From: Hypomesus transpacificus
Taxonomy: Eukaryota > Chordata > Actinopteri > Osmeriformes > Osmeridae
Direction: 5' to 3'
DNA length: 64,000 nt
Assembly (NCBI RefSeq): GCF_021917145.1
Contig: NC_061062.1
Coordinates: forward strand, 12,532,282 to 12,596,281
Position numbers and translations under genes: made by a program. The notes under the pieces are model-generated. The model searched no databases. It was not told where the DNA came from and saw nothing but the letters and a program-made list of their open reading frames with translations. Positions 30,689 to 46,500 of this stretch are shown one piece after another. The first letter of the stretch is position 1; each line of letters opens with the position of its first letter.

Positions 30689-32788
30689 GGCTCTTGCAAA
30701 AAGGAGGGCCCCTTCACAGACCTCTCTGCCTAGCTTGATGCAGCGTCGATAGGATGAGAGACTCCACTAGCACCCCTCCTCCATCTGACAGTCCCCATTT
30801 TGAGTATGCCTCTGTAATCCTACCTAAAGGAGAAGGGAAGAGAATGCATACACACAGGATAAGATGCTGTGGGCAATGGACTTAAATTTTTCTATTAAAT
30901 CAGGCAGTCAATCAATACACCCATAGAATTTCTGTAGGGCTTGCACTGCAAAATGACCTACCAAAACACTACTTAAATGCATGTGTAAGGACAGCTCAGA
31001 GAGGTGCCTTTCTTCTTTTCTTTATGCTATACACACAAAAAACATGCATTACTATCCCTGCGGTGTGAAGATGTTCTGTTGTATGCAAGAAAGGACACCA
31101 TACTCTTGGGTCTGTCACATTGTTTAACATCATAGTTTCCTGGGTTTAAATTCCTTAGGCCTATGATGTCTGTACTAAAAATCTTCTGATGCATACCAAC
31201 AACTATTGAAAACAGAACGTTCGGAAGAAAGATAGCCTGCATATTACGCTCATAGTGCTAATTAGATATTAATATCTAAATAAAGCGCAGCATATGTTTT
31301 CAAGCAATAAAAGAAATGAAGAGCCTTCGGACGACATTCTATCATCAAAGGATTACATGAGCAGCCCAATCACAAGCAGACTGAAAATTACGACGTAAAG
31401 AGTTACACTGTGTATTCAGCACCATTGAACATCTGTGTCTGACCTGTCTGATTGTCTGGAATGTTGTTTGATGGCGGGTGGCAGTGGAGTTCATATTGCG
31501 GCGTTCTAACCGATTTCACTGCAGACTACAGTAGCAAATTGAACATGCATACTCCGCCCAATTTTATCCAGATTTAAAGGGCCAGAAACTTCTTTCACTG
31601 GTGTAACCATACAGGATTGTGCAGGTCCAGCGATTGATTTAATTATTCCATCAGCAGAATGGTTAAAATATTTTTTTGGTTTATATACTACAAACTTGAT
31701 CATTGAATCAGACGTACAAAATGTGTACTTGTATTTATCTTATGTAGGTAGGCTAGTCCAACAGACATTCGATCTCACCGAACTGCCAGGACAAGTCACT
31801 TAACCCCACTTAAATGTTTTTTTTTTTGTTATTCTTATTCTTATTCTCAATTTCTCTGTTGTTAGATTGTTCAGTATTATTCCTTTTTTTAATGTTATAT
31901 ATTTTGTCAAGAAGTAGGCTATAGTATTTAATGTAGGTTAGGAATTTCTACTACAGATTTAGAGTATTTTTTAAAGATTTAAATCGTCTGTTTGAGATCG
32001 TCACGACCATATTTGTTACACAATAATCTTGAACTTGAATGACAGGAAGACTGCTGTCTTGCGCTGCCTGCTCCAGCCACGCGGCGTGCTGTCACATTTG
32101 TTGACGCTTGAGAAAAGGCATGTATAAAACTTTGACCAATCAGAGGGCAGGAAAGGCAGAGCGGCTTTCTGTCCTGTTCTGGGCCTGATAGAACGAAAAC
32201 ATTTACCGTAATCTGAAAGGCAAAAAGGAGATCCGCATTTCTCCAACAATCCTGAACACTGCATTTTTCTAGGTAAATTATTATTTGGTTGAAGTAGTTT
32301 GCTAGTGACTTTTTGTGCATTTGCATAATACGAGATACACAAAACGCAATATAACGCTTTTGTGTTCGTGAGGGTCAATTAAAGGACCGATTGGACCTCT
32401 TAGCCTAGCTAGTCTAGGTAGCTCACCAACAGCTAACGTTAGCTGACGAAGACTACCTATTTCGTACCCATAGTAAATTAGCATCGTCAGTTGTTGTGAT
32501 TTATGCGATGAAACGAACGTCTAGCCATTTACGCAGGTTAACGCTAACTAATTGCGAATTGTTCAATCGTGGTTAGCTACGTGACTTGACTTCTTGGTTT
32601 CTATCTTAGTTTAACAGTTGAGTTTGCTTAATCTATGCTCTGTCTTTTTTAAAGCCTTAACTGTGGACACTGAACTTCGGAGCTGTAGTCCAAAATGTCC
32701 ATTGTTTACTAAAAGCACACTGAGCTCCAGTCTGCTGCAGTTAGGTGTGCCCCTCCGCTGTGTATGAGGCCAAGCCTCCATATTCACC
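30689..32788. promoter_or_regulatory. divergent upstream region of the TLDc gene and mtfr1l
   Basis: The TLDc gene starts at 30688 (minus) and mtfr1l codes from 32789 (plus). No coding exon was found between them. A likely 5' UTR exon of mtfr1l ends at 32272 (CTAG|GTAAAT), with a TATA-like TATAAAAC at about 32,121-32,128 upstream. A second UTR exon holding the start codon probably begins near 32,618 (TTTAACAG). The left part is AT-rich with no recognised element. Confidence 0.4.
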
Positions 32789-35195
<2,407 letters not shown>

Positions 35196-37963
35196 CCCTA
35201 GCAAGTCGCCCTTTTCCACTCCATGTAAGTCAAGCTAGACAGTGTAATTATGTGTTGAGTCATTGGGAACACTACTTCCTACCCTGGTGGTTCTCCACAA
35301 ATCAGAATTGTATTTCCTGTTTGAGAGAGCTGAATTTAGCATTTCATATGTCTGTGCCAGCATGTCACCATTATAAAACAAGTAGTTCCAACCTCGTTGC
35401 TGTTAGTCATGATTCCTTTGTGCCTTTCTCTTCCATTACTAGGCCTTTGCCTGTGGACTGTGTTACCATAGAGACCCATCATCACCTCATTGCAAACAGC
35501 AATCCACCAGCCAGGCCAAATGTAAACCCAACTCCGATACGAGGAAATAGAGGACCCTTACATCCCTCTTCTATACCAATCTAACCTCTCTCCCACCCTT
35601 CCTCACACTCTTTCTGCCCATGTAACTCACTAAAGGAAGCTTGTTTCATCACATTGATATGAAGTTAACCACACGTGGAGTCTTTCGTGTCCCCTGTAGC
35701 GATGAATACTTCTGGGATCTCACATCCCAGCTTGACAGATTCTCTTGAGTAGATGTGTTAGGCCCATCAGACTAGCTCTACCGCTAGATCTACTCCATAA
35801 TCATCCAATTACACGCTTGGTTCATTCTCTTGTGTTCCACCCATAGTACCATATAGTGAGTGAGTTCTCAAAGGTGTTTGCTTTCTCCAGCAAACTGATC
35901 AACAGAAAGACTCAACAGAAAAAGGACGAACCTTTCGGACAGAGTTTTTGTTAAAGTAAAATAAAAATCCTTCTATACATACTTGAAAAGGTTGTGTGTA
36001 GACATGACCGGTGTGCACATAATCTTCACATTTTCAGTTATGATCTAAATTTGCATCGCAACGTTGACTTTACAGTCATTGCAACTTGTATAGCATTTCA
36101 GATTGGTTGTTTGCCGTCACCTTCGGATACACGTCCAACTCCAAAGCGCCACACCACTGGGAAAGAATAGTTGGCTTTGGGGTTCTCAATGACGGAGCCT
36201 GACTGAGGGCTGCTCGGGGACAGGTGTAACTCAGTCTGTATCAGTGGATGAAGAAAACTGGCTAACAGAATTATATTGTGTGAAGTGTGCCCTGTATGAT
36301 ACATTAAAAGCATGTGAGATTTGGTTGTTGTTTGTCGAGGCAGCACTTTACTTCATGGGCCTCTACAATGAGTCAAAAGATCAGTAAATAACTAAAGATG
36401 TGAATGTTGCAAAACCATAAATATGAGGGCAGTTTTTTTGTTGCTTGCTAATGGTCAATAGATTATCATTAGGTGGTTCCTACAAATAAAGTGCTGCCTC
36501 TGTATATTACCAACTGTAGTGTGACTGAGTTATCCTCCCTTGTGTGCTGCTGTTGTGCTAAACCTGCCTGCTGGTTGAATACAGACAGATGTGTACTGGT
36601 GTTCTTGTTTTGAGTGGGCTGTAGAAAGTCCAGATTTCCCTACCGTTAGGATTGTGTGGCTCCTTGTTTTTAGGCAACTGCAACATCACCTCTTCATAGG
36701 GATTGACTATGTACCAGACATTTGTGTGAATAACAACATCTCCTGTTGACGCCTTACTACAAACCTATTGCCTCTTCCAATGACTGAACTTTTTGCTTTA
36801 ATTATTGGCTGATGTGCCACGAGTTTGCTTTCTTTTATCTTCCCTCCACCATAGTTTTTCCTCCATTTCTGACATGTTTTCACTCAATGCTCCCTCTTTG
36901 CTACTAGAACCAGTGTCTCCACAACCCATCGGAAGTTTCAGAACAGTGCTTATAACAAGCATTCATTGCAACAGCTTGTAGAGCCAACTCCCTGTCTCCT
37001 CTTAGACTTTCTGCTCTTTTGGTTGCTCTGATGGTGGTCTCCAACCAGATCAGTATAGTCTGTGTGTAAATAATTTGGAGCTTTGTGTGAATTTTTTAGT
37101 AGCTGAGGATGTATGGTCTTGCCATGTAATCTACCTGGATGAAGAAGAATAATGTTCCCTGTCGTGTCTCTGTACACTGTAACTGTCAGTTGTCTTTTTT
37201 GTGTTTGAATTTCATGGATACTGTTCCCCAGTCTTTTTCAATATTCCCATTTCAAAGTGTTTGACAGCAGTTGAACTGAGGCCAAGTTAAGCAATGGCCA
37301 TAGCTATAGAACTTATGGATTGATATGATTTGTTTTTATATGGTTCAGTGGTTGAGTGGAGTGACTTCATGAGAACCTGATTAAGAGAGTTGGTGAGACC
37401 TCTAGTCCCACAAAATAAATTGATTGATCTTATTTTGTCATCAATATTTTACAGCTGTCTTTTATGTTATATGTTTATTCAAGGTAAACCACCTGATATG
37501 CCGTCATCATATCTCTGTCTGCCGCCAAACTGAATTGAAAAACGTTTTTGATTGTCTTGTGTTGAAAACATAAATAAAAATGGGCTGTTGTTTTGAACCT
37601 TTCTGTTTGTGACTGGTTATACCCTTGTTGAGGGGCCTGAGGAGAGAGGTCTGCAGTTGGACCCTTCTCCCCTGTTGAGGGTTCAGGCAAGTTATTTCAC
37701 TGAGCATGTGCAGTACCACAAGATCACCAAAGGGTGGTGACAAGGGCATGTAACTAAATATACAAAGAAGTCCTTCTGGAGAAGAATACATTCTGTGCAA
37801 TCATTAGTTCTTGTTTTTTTTATGACCCACCGGTAACCGGATAATGACTAACTCTTGAGTATCTCTATGCTTCTCAGCCCATTAAACACAATTTTTTCTT
37901 TTCATGGCATCATACATTTTATCATGAGACCTGGTAGTTCTAACTCCCACACACCAAGGAGAC
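35196..37963 (+). other. mtfr1l 3' UTR and downstream intergenic sequence
   Basis: No coding exon is recognised. Several AATAAA hexamers on the plus strand could end mtfr1l: 35960-35965, 36485-36490, 37414-37419 and 37573-37578. Which is used cannot be told from the sequence, so the 3' UTR could be 0.8 to 2.4 kb. The stretch ends at the transposable element. Confidence 0.45.
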
Positions 37964-37969
37964 CAGTCC
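37964..37969. repeat. target-site duplication, left copy (CAGTCC)
   Basis: CAGTCC directly precedes the TATGGAAGC terminus and is repeated directly after the opposite terminus at 40514-40519. Confidence 0.7.
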
Positions 37970-38280
37970 TATGGAAGCAAATCGTGACCAAAATTCAAAT
38001 GAAAATGCATTTCCAGAAATGCATTTTCATTTTAAGAATGTGGCTGCATTATTTGACTCATAAATCAAATTAGTATTCAATCATCCTATTTGCATTTTCA
38101 TTTTCTTCTTTAAGACTGCTCATTCTTTCCCTTAATTAAAATGAAAACGAAAAAGACATTTGAAATTTAATTTTCAAAATATGCCCCAGCAAATAGATAC
38201 CAAAATTCAATTTGAAATGTAAAATTTGAAAATGAAAATGCATTTCCAGAAATGCATTTTCATTTTAAGAACGTGGCTGC

Positions 38281-38491
38281 AAAATCGTGACCACAATTCA
38301 AATTCAAATGCATTTCCAGAATTGCATTTTCATTTTCAAGAACGTGGCTGCAAAATCGTGACCACAATTCAAATTCAAATGCATTTCCAGAAATGCATTT
38401 TCATTTTAAGAACGTGGCTGCAAAATCGTGACCATAATTCAAATTCAAATGTATTTCCAGAAATGCATTTTCATTTTAAGAATGTGGCTGC
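38281..38491 (+). repeat. three ~70-bp subterminal tandem repeats, left arm
   Basis: Units start AAAATCGTGACCA at 38281, 38352 and 38422 and end GTGGCTGC. Each contains a near-palindrome, ATGCATTTCCAGAAATGCAT. Partial copies of the unit lie at the outer terminus (37,976-38,046) and at 38,220-38,280. The same block in mirror image lies at 39,992-40,202. Confidence 0.85.
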
Positions 38492-38776
38492 ATTATTTGA
38501 CTCATAAATCAAATTAGTACTGATTAGTACTGAGCAGACATTGCATTTTCATTTTCATGTTCTGCCCGCAAAGAACTGCCCATAATTCGAAAACGAAAAT
38601 GCATTCTGAGCGGCGCAGTAGAGTGACGTCAGTAGCCGCTCTTCTTCAGCTCCCTGCTGACCGAGCTACCCATCTTGTTCGGTAGGGGGCGGTGTGCACA
38701 TACGCATTGCATTACATGACAAATGTGCCGGGAAATTGATTGAATTGCCGGGTCTTTAGAGGACGCATCACAGATC

Positions 38777-38953
38777 ATGGCGCTCCCTCAAATTGTGCAG
38801 ACACTGATAGAATTAGCTGAGCTGGTAGAAACTAATAATATATCTGAGTCTGATGCCCGTGACCGAGTAGAAAAAGTCACAGAGAGCTTGGCTGCATACT
38901 CTGCCGTCACAGACGTACACATTAATGAGGTTGCCATAGTAAACCTCTCTTAA
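38777..38953 (+). pseudogene. transposase-like N-terminal fragment, left arm (58 codons then stop)
   Basis: The frame begins MALPQIVQTLIELAELVE, runs 58 codons and meets TAA at 38951-38953. The same frame reopens at once as VLERLDAVEPQMGRGRPTIH, with a GRP motif typical of the DNA-binding N-terminus of integrase-type fish transposase proteins. It then runs into the spacer without an integrase core. I do not recognise a closer relative. An identical mirror copy lies at 39,530-39,706. Confidence 0.6.
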
Positions 38954-39529
38954 GTCCTGGAACGGCTGGATGCTGTGGAGCCTCAAATGGGACGGGGACG
39001 ACCAACCATCCACATCCCGTTCGAGTCCATCGAAAACTATTTATTAAATGGTCTACTTTTTCCTGTGAAAGCAAGCTGTTTCACCTTTGGCCTGGTTCAG
39101 ACAAAATCTGAATTTCCGCAATCTCTATTTGAATTTCCTCAATCTGAATTTCAAGAATCTGAATTCCTGCAATCTGAATTTTAGAATGTTTTATTTTTGG
39201 ATCAAAATAATTCAGTTGTATTAAATTTGGCATACAAATAATTCAGATATTATATATTCAACAGCAATATATTTCAGTTTTATGAAATTCAACACACAAA
39301 TATTTCAGATCTTTCATATTCAAATTCAGATACTTTTGTCAGCTTTCTAGCTCCATAAATCCGTTGCTTTGCATCCTCCGACGGATGGTCTGGTGGCCGA
39401 CAACAGCTCCGCTATGTCCTTTATTTTTAAACCATTTAATAAATAGTTTTCGATGGACTCGAACGGGATGTGGATGGTTGGTCGTCCCCGTCCCATTTGA
39501 GGCTCCACAGCATCCAGCCGTTCCAGGAC

Positions 39530-39706
39530 TTAAGAGAGGTTTACTATGGCAACCTCATTAATGTGTACGTCTGTGACGGCAGAGTATGCAGCCAAGCTCT
39601 CTGTGACTTTTTCTACTCGGTCACGGGCATCAGACTCAGATATATTATTAGTTTCTACCAGCTCAGCTAATTCTATCAGTGTCTGCACAATTTGAGGGAG
39701 CGCCAT
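39530..39706 (-). pseudogene. transposase-like N-terminal fragment, right arm (mirror copy)
   Basis: This is the inverted copy of the 58-codon frame at 38,777-38,953, with the same internal TAA. Two head-to-head copies of the same fragment suggest the palindrome arose by inverted duplication of one end of a larger element. Confidence 0.6.
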
Positions 39707-39991
39707 GATCTGTGATGCGTCCTCTAAAGACCCGGCAATTCAATCAATTTCCCGGCACATTTGTCATGTAATGCAATGCGTATGTGCACACCGCCCCCTA
39801 CCGAACAAGATGGGTAGCTCGGTCAGCAGGGAGCTGAAGAAGAGCGGCTACTGACGTCACTCTACTGCGCCGCTCAGAATGCATTTTCGTTTTCGAATTA
39901 TGGGCAGTTCTTTGCGGGCAGAACATGAAAATGAAAATGCAATGTCTGCTCAGTACTAATCAGTACTAATTTGATTTATGAGTCAAATAAT

Positions 39992-40202
39992 GCAGCCACA
40001 TTCTTAAAATGAAAATGCATTTCTGGAAATACATTTGAATTTGAATTATGGTCACGATTTTGCAGCCACGTTCTTAAAATGAAAATGCATTTCTGGAAAT
40101 GCATTTGAATTTGAATTGTGGTCACGATTTTGCAGCCACGTTCTTGAAAATGAAAATGCAATTCTGGAAATGCATTTGAATTTGAATTGTGGTCACGATT
40201 TT
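39992..40202 (-). repeat. three ~70-bp subterminal tandem repeats, right arm
   Basis: Mirror image of the left-arm block at 38,281-38,491, with the same unit order and the same variants (for example the single GAATTGCA unit). Confidence 0.85.
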
Positions 40203-40513
40203 GCAGCCACGTTCTTAAAATGAAAATGCATTTCTGGAAATGCATTTTCATTTTCAAATTTTACATTTCAAATTGAATTTTGGTATCTATTTGCTGGGGC
40301 ATATTTTGAAAATTAAATTTCAAATGTCTTTTTCGTTTTCATTTTAATTAAGGGAAAGAATGAGCAGTCTTAAAGAAGAAAATGAAAATGCAAATAGGAT
40401 GATTGAATACTAATTTGATTTATGAGTCAAATAATGCAGCCACATTCTTAAAATGAAAATGCATTTCTGGAAATGCATTTTCATTTGAATTTTGGTCACG
40501 ATTTGCCTCCATA

Positions 40514-40519
40514 CAGTCC
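40514..40519. repeat. target-site duplication, right copy (CAGTCC)
   Basis: CAGTCC directly follows the TCCATA terminus and matches 37964-37969. Confidence 0.7.
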
Positions 40520-43500
40520 TGGATAACTTCGAAGATCTTAATTAACCTAATTTTCTTGCCAGCCTGCCCTCCCCCGCCCTCTTTTATGTTCTTTTTTGTT
40601 CTTTAATTTATTAAATTGATTTCATTTCCCCCTCCCCCCCCCCCCCTTTGCTTCCCTTTGATTCCTTTGACCCCCCTCCTTCTCTTTCACACTTTCTCTT
40701 CATTTCTATTGCACTCTATTCTCTTTTTCTCGAAGGCTCAAGATGATCCAGGCCATATGTGAGTCTATTTAGCGTTCAAGTCCTTGGCCTACTTCGTCCC
40801 TCCGCACCTCCGCTATCCTTTTTTAGAAGCAGGGAGATGTCTGTGGAGAGCTCAGATAACGAAGCTTTATGTCACTTTGCGGCATTGTGAAAACATAAAT
40901 CTGGAGTTTAGGATGACATTGAAACATTTGTATTAAGCTGGAGATGAATCTTTGCCCAGTGAGAACTGAATTTCCCTTTTTTGCCCATGTCATATGGATG
41001 AAGTTGAGTAAATACGATATATTATGCAACACATGCAATTGTTCTAGGTTTGAAGTATTTATTGCCCCATTGCTTTCATTACATTTCTAACAACATCAAG
41101 AGGGGGAAGTAGTTCTCAGCCAGCTGTCTATACAGGCACAAAGGCAAACCTTCCCAACCAGACAAGAGTTCTGTCAAATTGCCCTGACTCAGCCCTAAAC
41201 TACAGAGCTTTTCATCAATGTCTCCTTAGCTTGCTTGCAGCTCTTTACAAACAGACCTGCCATTGAGAACAGAAATGTTCCCAATGTTCTTCCAGCTCAA
41301 ACATTGTCATGACCATTTATAACTTTTTCATTTTCCAACCCACTTGACGAATGTGATTGTGGGAGGTTGTTGTGAAGTTGTCCATCTTAAATGTTTTCTC
41401 AGGAACAAGAAGGCCCCTGGCCTGTTTGGCAAATTGACAGTTTCACTACAGGGGAACCAGTGCAACCATTTTGGGTTTGATAAATCACTCTGACAATTGT
41501 GTCAGGAGTTGAGGTATGGCATCGCAGCCAAGAGGTAATTCCAAGCCATGGCCCAGGTGGTATGCGGTTCACTAGAACCGAGAAGGCAAGAGGGATTGCC
41601 CTAAAAGTAATCAGTTTCATGAAGCTGCAAGTTACAGAGTGGGCGTCTTAGGAGCAGAGTGTCAGCAAAGGTGTAATTTAAGCAGATTTACCCATTCTTT
41701 TACAGACAACAGTTAGTCAGGAGGTGATATTTCATATCAATGCCCTCACTTCACTCTGCTGCAATAAACATCGACTGGAAGAAGTACATTGAAAAATGCC
41801 ACCATTCTTCAATGCACATTCTTTACACCACGGAAAAAATGTGTTTGTGTCACGTGCAACCGCACAAAAATGTAGCATTATAGAAATAGAATCTAAAGTC
41901 AGTTAGACATCTCACATTTCTGTGTGTCATATTTGCAGGTCAGTATTTGGTTGCCATAAGAGCCCTTCCTGTTTGGTATTAATGACACCACTGTCTAGAC
42001 CAGGTTTCACTGGTTTGTCTGCCAATTTGGACATACCAGAAGCACAGAGCTGCCTTCTTAATGATGATTCCAGATTTAAAACTTTACCTTTCCCAAACCC
42101 ATGCACAGATATTTTGATAGCAGGGGAAATCAGTCAGTTATTTCCTTTTAGTTAAATACCATCATATATTTTGTCAAAGCTACTTTGGGTATGGGGGTTT
42201 AACCATTTTCTGGAAAATAAAAGGCATTGACATATCTTATTACTCTTTTGGGATTTACACAAGATTGAAATATTACCCAGATGTGAAATTACAAGCAGGA
42301 ATAAGTAACAATTATGTTGGTCTCAACTGAAAATGTTACGAATATTTGTGACTGTTCAGCAAACAGAAGAAACTGACGGATACAGGGAAATGTGTTGCTT
42401 CATAAAAATACACTCCAATCATTCTGATCAGTGCATGTTAGTTGAAACTATGAATGTGTGGAGTGTTTTTCCCAGGATCAGTGTGACAAGTCTGTGTTGT
42501 TTGTGTCTGCTGAGGGAGTATTCTTCTTCCTGCCATCACCAGACTGGGGGACGTATCGTAGCAACAACCAACTGGAAGCTGTGAAATTCAATGGAGACAA
42601 CAGTCTTGGGGAACACCAACCATCGCCCCCTCCTCCATCACCAACACACACGTAAGCACGACATGCGCATGCAAGCCTCCTTCTCCCAGCCCCTACACCC
42701 ACTCACTGTCTCGAACACTCACACAAAAAAACATGCTTATGACTCACTACCACGACATGGGCACCTCAACAAAGACAATTCTCTCCATATTTTCCCCATC
42801 ATTTATAAAAACTCATTTTTCTATTTTCGGGGCTGTGTGCTGCTGCTTTTGTTCCACCATTCAGTGAGGAGCATTGGGATGCTAAATGAAGTGTCTCTGT
42901 AATGGTACTTCAGCAAGGCAAGAAAGACTGCCACTTGCGTTGTTTTCTAGTCACCTCACCTTATAAGGCTCCTTGTCAGCACCACTCTGCTGAGCACCTG
43001 GGCCAGCTTCATGGGGTGTAGCGATGGTCTCATGCCGGTGTAAGAGCATATCAGTTAGAATTTGTTGGTGTTGCTGGACAAATTGGAATGACAAAACATG
43101 AGTCCTTCATGAGGACAATGAACCCCCCTTGAAGCTTTCCTCCATCAGAGTTGCACTGTTAATTGGAGCATAGCATCACTGCAGCCCTAGTTTAGCCTGC
43201 CGTCTTCTCTCGGGGGGGCTTGGTTGGGGGGGGTGGGGGGGAGGGTGTCTGGCCAGGCGCTGATCTGACACCTTTGTAAGCGGATGGTTTGATTTGGGCC
43301 CAAGTCTTTCATCCAGACTGGCCTGAACCCAGACCAGCCTCCACAGCCAGCTGCCTCCATCTATAACTGCGGGAGAAGACTACAGAGAGGAGAGGGAGAA
43401 TGAAAATAATTGTGCACTTTGTCCTCCCCATCTCCTCTTTCACTTCCTCCTTCTCCTCCTCATGTTCTTCCTTCTCTTCCTTCTGCTCCCCCTCCTCCTC

Positions 43501-46500
43501 CTCATCATCATCCTCTTTAGCCCAGGGTCACGTTTCGATAACAAATGGATGCCATCTCCCACAGATGGTAACCCGTAACTGGGTTTCCCTGGCAGAAACA
43601 GACACCCAGATCTATTGTGGGTTTGTGGAGCAGTATGTTGAACAGGCCGATTTACTGAACAGAATATAAAGAGACATACTTTACTACTGTTATGTAACAA
43701 GTCTCTGTCATGAGTCAATACTAACACAGGGTACAAACTGGACACCAGGGAGAAACCTCCTGTCATGGTACTGCCGTGTAAATACGAATAATCCTTAAAA
43801 CCCTGATTGTCTTGGGTTTCTCATCAACATTTCACACAACAAAAGGCCTGTTTTGCAGCAGTAAATCGAATAAATGAGCAACACATTCTAAGAATAGACA
43901 GGAAAATATTGAGCATCCCATGAGACAGCTAATCGTCCTAAAATAAGCAACAGTAATGAAGAAACAATTAAGGCAATTGAAGCACAAAATTGGTTTTTTA
44001 TTTGCCCTGCTCACCTTCTGGAAAACAACAACTGGTGATTAGTCAGCTGATGAGCCAGAGTGCCACCTAACCACAATCCTAATTCAGACCCAGGAGCCAA
44101 AGACATAGCCACTCAACGCCCCCTCCCCCACCCATTCAATCTAATGTGAATGATAAATACCAGTGAACAATTTGCAATTTCTTGCATCACAACACAGAAT
44201 TTGTGTTCTGTCAGAGATGATTCATGTGATTGTGACATCAACCTCTCAGTCTGTATTGTTTTGATTCTGCTTGTTGTGACTTTTGGAATGCTGAAAAATA
44301 CATCTACTTGATGAATCCATAGACATATATAGCACTATGTCTATGGATGAATCCACATCAAAGAATGTATTGACTATTATATATCGTTCCTCTATACTCT
44401 TTGTCCACATTTAGGCCAACATCTGTCATTTGTTGTACTTTTAGGATTACATAAACAGATATTGGATAAAAGCTTTTTATCTCACCTCTCTTAGATCAAA
44501 CAGAGACAAATACTTCCAGTAAATTCAAAATCAAAACTGTTATTTTCTTCAACCTAAAAGTCTCCGACAGCTTGTTTTATGTTGACCCATTTTCTTTAAA
44601 CAAGATAAAAAGATTATGAAACAAATGAAAGCCTTTTTACATGTAAAAAGAAAAATAGAATCCATTTGCTTCAATGTTTACATCTTTGTTGGTGGCCTAC
44701 AGTACATGAGAGGCGTTCTGCAGCATATTTCTGATAGCCCTTTCTCCAAGCCTTATTGTACTTGTTTACGTCTTTGTTGGTGGTCCACAGTTCCTGGTTT
44801 GGGGAGGTGTTTCTAGTGACATGTTTCTTCAAGCCATTTTCTGTATGTGGGAGGACATATGTCTGTCTTTGCTCTTGATGTAGCTAAAACCTCCAGTATC
44901 AGACCTATGCCAGTATTAATTAGCCAGTGTATCAACTTTTACTGTGGCTCATTGTAGGCTTAGGTAGGTAGAGGTTATGAGAGTGTTAGTTCCCTGCAGT
45001 GCTCTGTTTAAAGCACACCGCCCCAGGGAGCCGACCAACAGCCAGGGGCCTCAGAACGGGCTATTTGCAGACACATCCAATATGTCAGCGTCACTACGCT
45101 AGAATAGATGTAGCTTTGTTGACAGGTTATAGCTTAATGGGGAACTTGTAAATTATGAATGATAGAAAAACCTGGACATTACAGAGAGAAGCTTTTATGT
45201 TTGTGTTTTGCTTCAGATTGCAACTAGTTATCAGTTTTGTCCAGTGCAGAAGGATTTTACACCCAGAGAAATACTGTCATCCCTGTGAACATCTTCTCCC
45301 AGGTGCCAAGTGCAACTCTGTGACACTCTTATCAGCTCATTTTCTTGTTTATCACCTCAGAATGGACATGTGTCACCTCATTAAAAGTGTTAAAGGCTAT
45401 GACAGCAGGGCGTAGACTACCTGTAACACTCACACAAACATCAGTCGCTCTGAACCACTTATAGTATTTATTAGCATTCACAAGAGAAATTGTCCCTGAG
45501 CAAAAATAACCCACAGACCTCAAGGCTCCTGGACAGCACAGCCTGTTACAGCCTTGAGCACAAGCATGAACGCGCCGTCCTTCCCCAAGAACCAGCTTTC
45601 CGAGGCAGTTCTTCCAGTGTGTACTGTTGAACTGCAATTACGCTGTGTTACGCTGTTTACATGCGTGGCGTTTAAGAAAAGGACTGTAAGCTTACTCAGT
45701 GTCAACAGTAACTTAAGTGGGTACAGTGGGTTATTTCCCTGGGTGTGGTGTGTAAACAGTGGCGTACTTTTCACATCACTCGGCCGCTCAGTGAGAGACG
45801 TTCTCCTCTTGTCTCTGAGTGAGGTGGAGGGGGCTGCCGCTGTGGCGTGCTGCTGTTTTTAGACCCCAGTCTCCTGCCTCATTAGCGTTGGCTACAGCAC
45901 ACAGAGATGGAATGACCAGCTGGAGACCACCACTGCAGTCTTAAGGGGTCAGGCGTGCGTCACCGTATGAAAGCCAGGACGCAGAAAAATCCGGAATCCA
46001 GACGTCTAATACTCGGAAGTGCTAAAGGGCAAATGCTCATCCCTGGTTTGTGATTGCACTTTCCTGTTTCTGTTGTCCCTTCAAGACATTAAAAAAAGAT
46101 CATATTCATGTCATATTTGGTAGTTGATAGGACACATATATAAATACATAAACACACACACACATTACTCTGCATGCAGCTCGACTGTTGCAATGTATTC
46201 ATGTCAGTCAATTATAAGATTATTTTTTACACAAAACTTAATTTAAATGTCCTGAAAGCATCAATTGCTAAACTGCAAGGCTGTATTAAACCATTATACG
46301 TCTTATCATCCGTCTGTCTGCCGCCCTGCTTGGACTGCTTCTTGGATCCCTCATTATGATCTGGCTTAATTAGCCCTGGTTCTAAGGGAATCCATTTACC
46401 CAGCAGGCTCTCACATGCTGGGCCTATACCGTCACAAGTACTCCCACTGTACAGTACAGTGTGAGATATGTGTCTGTGGGAGAGAGTGAGAGAGAGTGTG

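Larger units (their letters stand above)
37970..40513. mobile_element. palindromic fold-back DNA transposon, 2,544 bp, non-autonomous
   Basis: The two ends are inverted copies starting TATGGARGCAAATCGTGACC. Arms of about 1,083 bp (37970-39052 and 39431-40513) are mirror images about position 39241.5, apparently with no net indel, and flank a unique spacer of about 378 bp. Peptides read from the two arms are identical over all stretches I compared. The flanks carry a 6-bp duplication, CAGTCC. Each arm holds about 70-bp subterminal tandem repeats and a broken 58-codon reading frame. The termini, 6-bp duplication and encoded GRP motif would fit an IS3EU-type element as I recall that class, but class assignment is tentative. 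Confidence 0.88.

Noticed and set aside
38226..38507. A 93-codon frame, present identically on the other arm at 39,976-40,257
   Set aside because: It is a translation of the AT-rich ~70-bp subterminal repeats of the palindromic element, repetitive in its own sequence and without protein similarity.
43400..43669. Plus-strand 89-codon frame, Ser-rich
   Set aside because: It is a CT-rich low-complexity stretch with no homologue or splice support.
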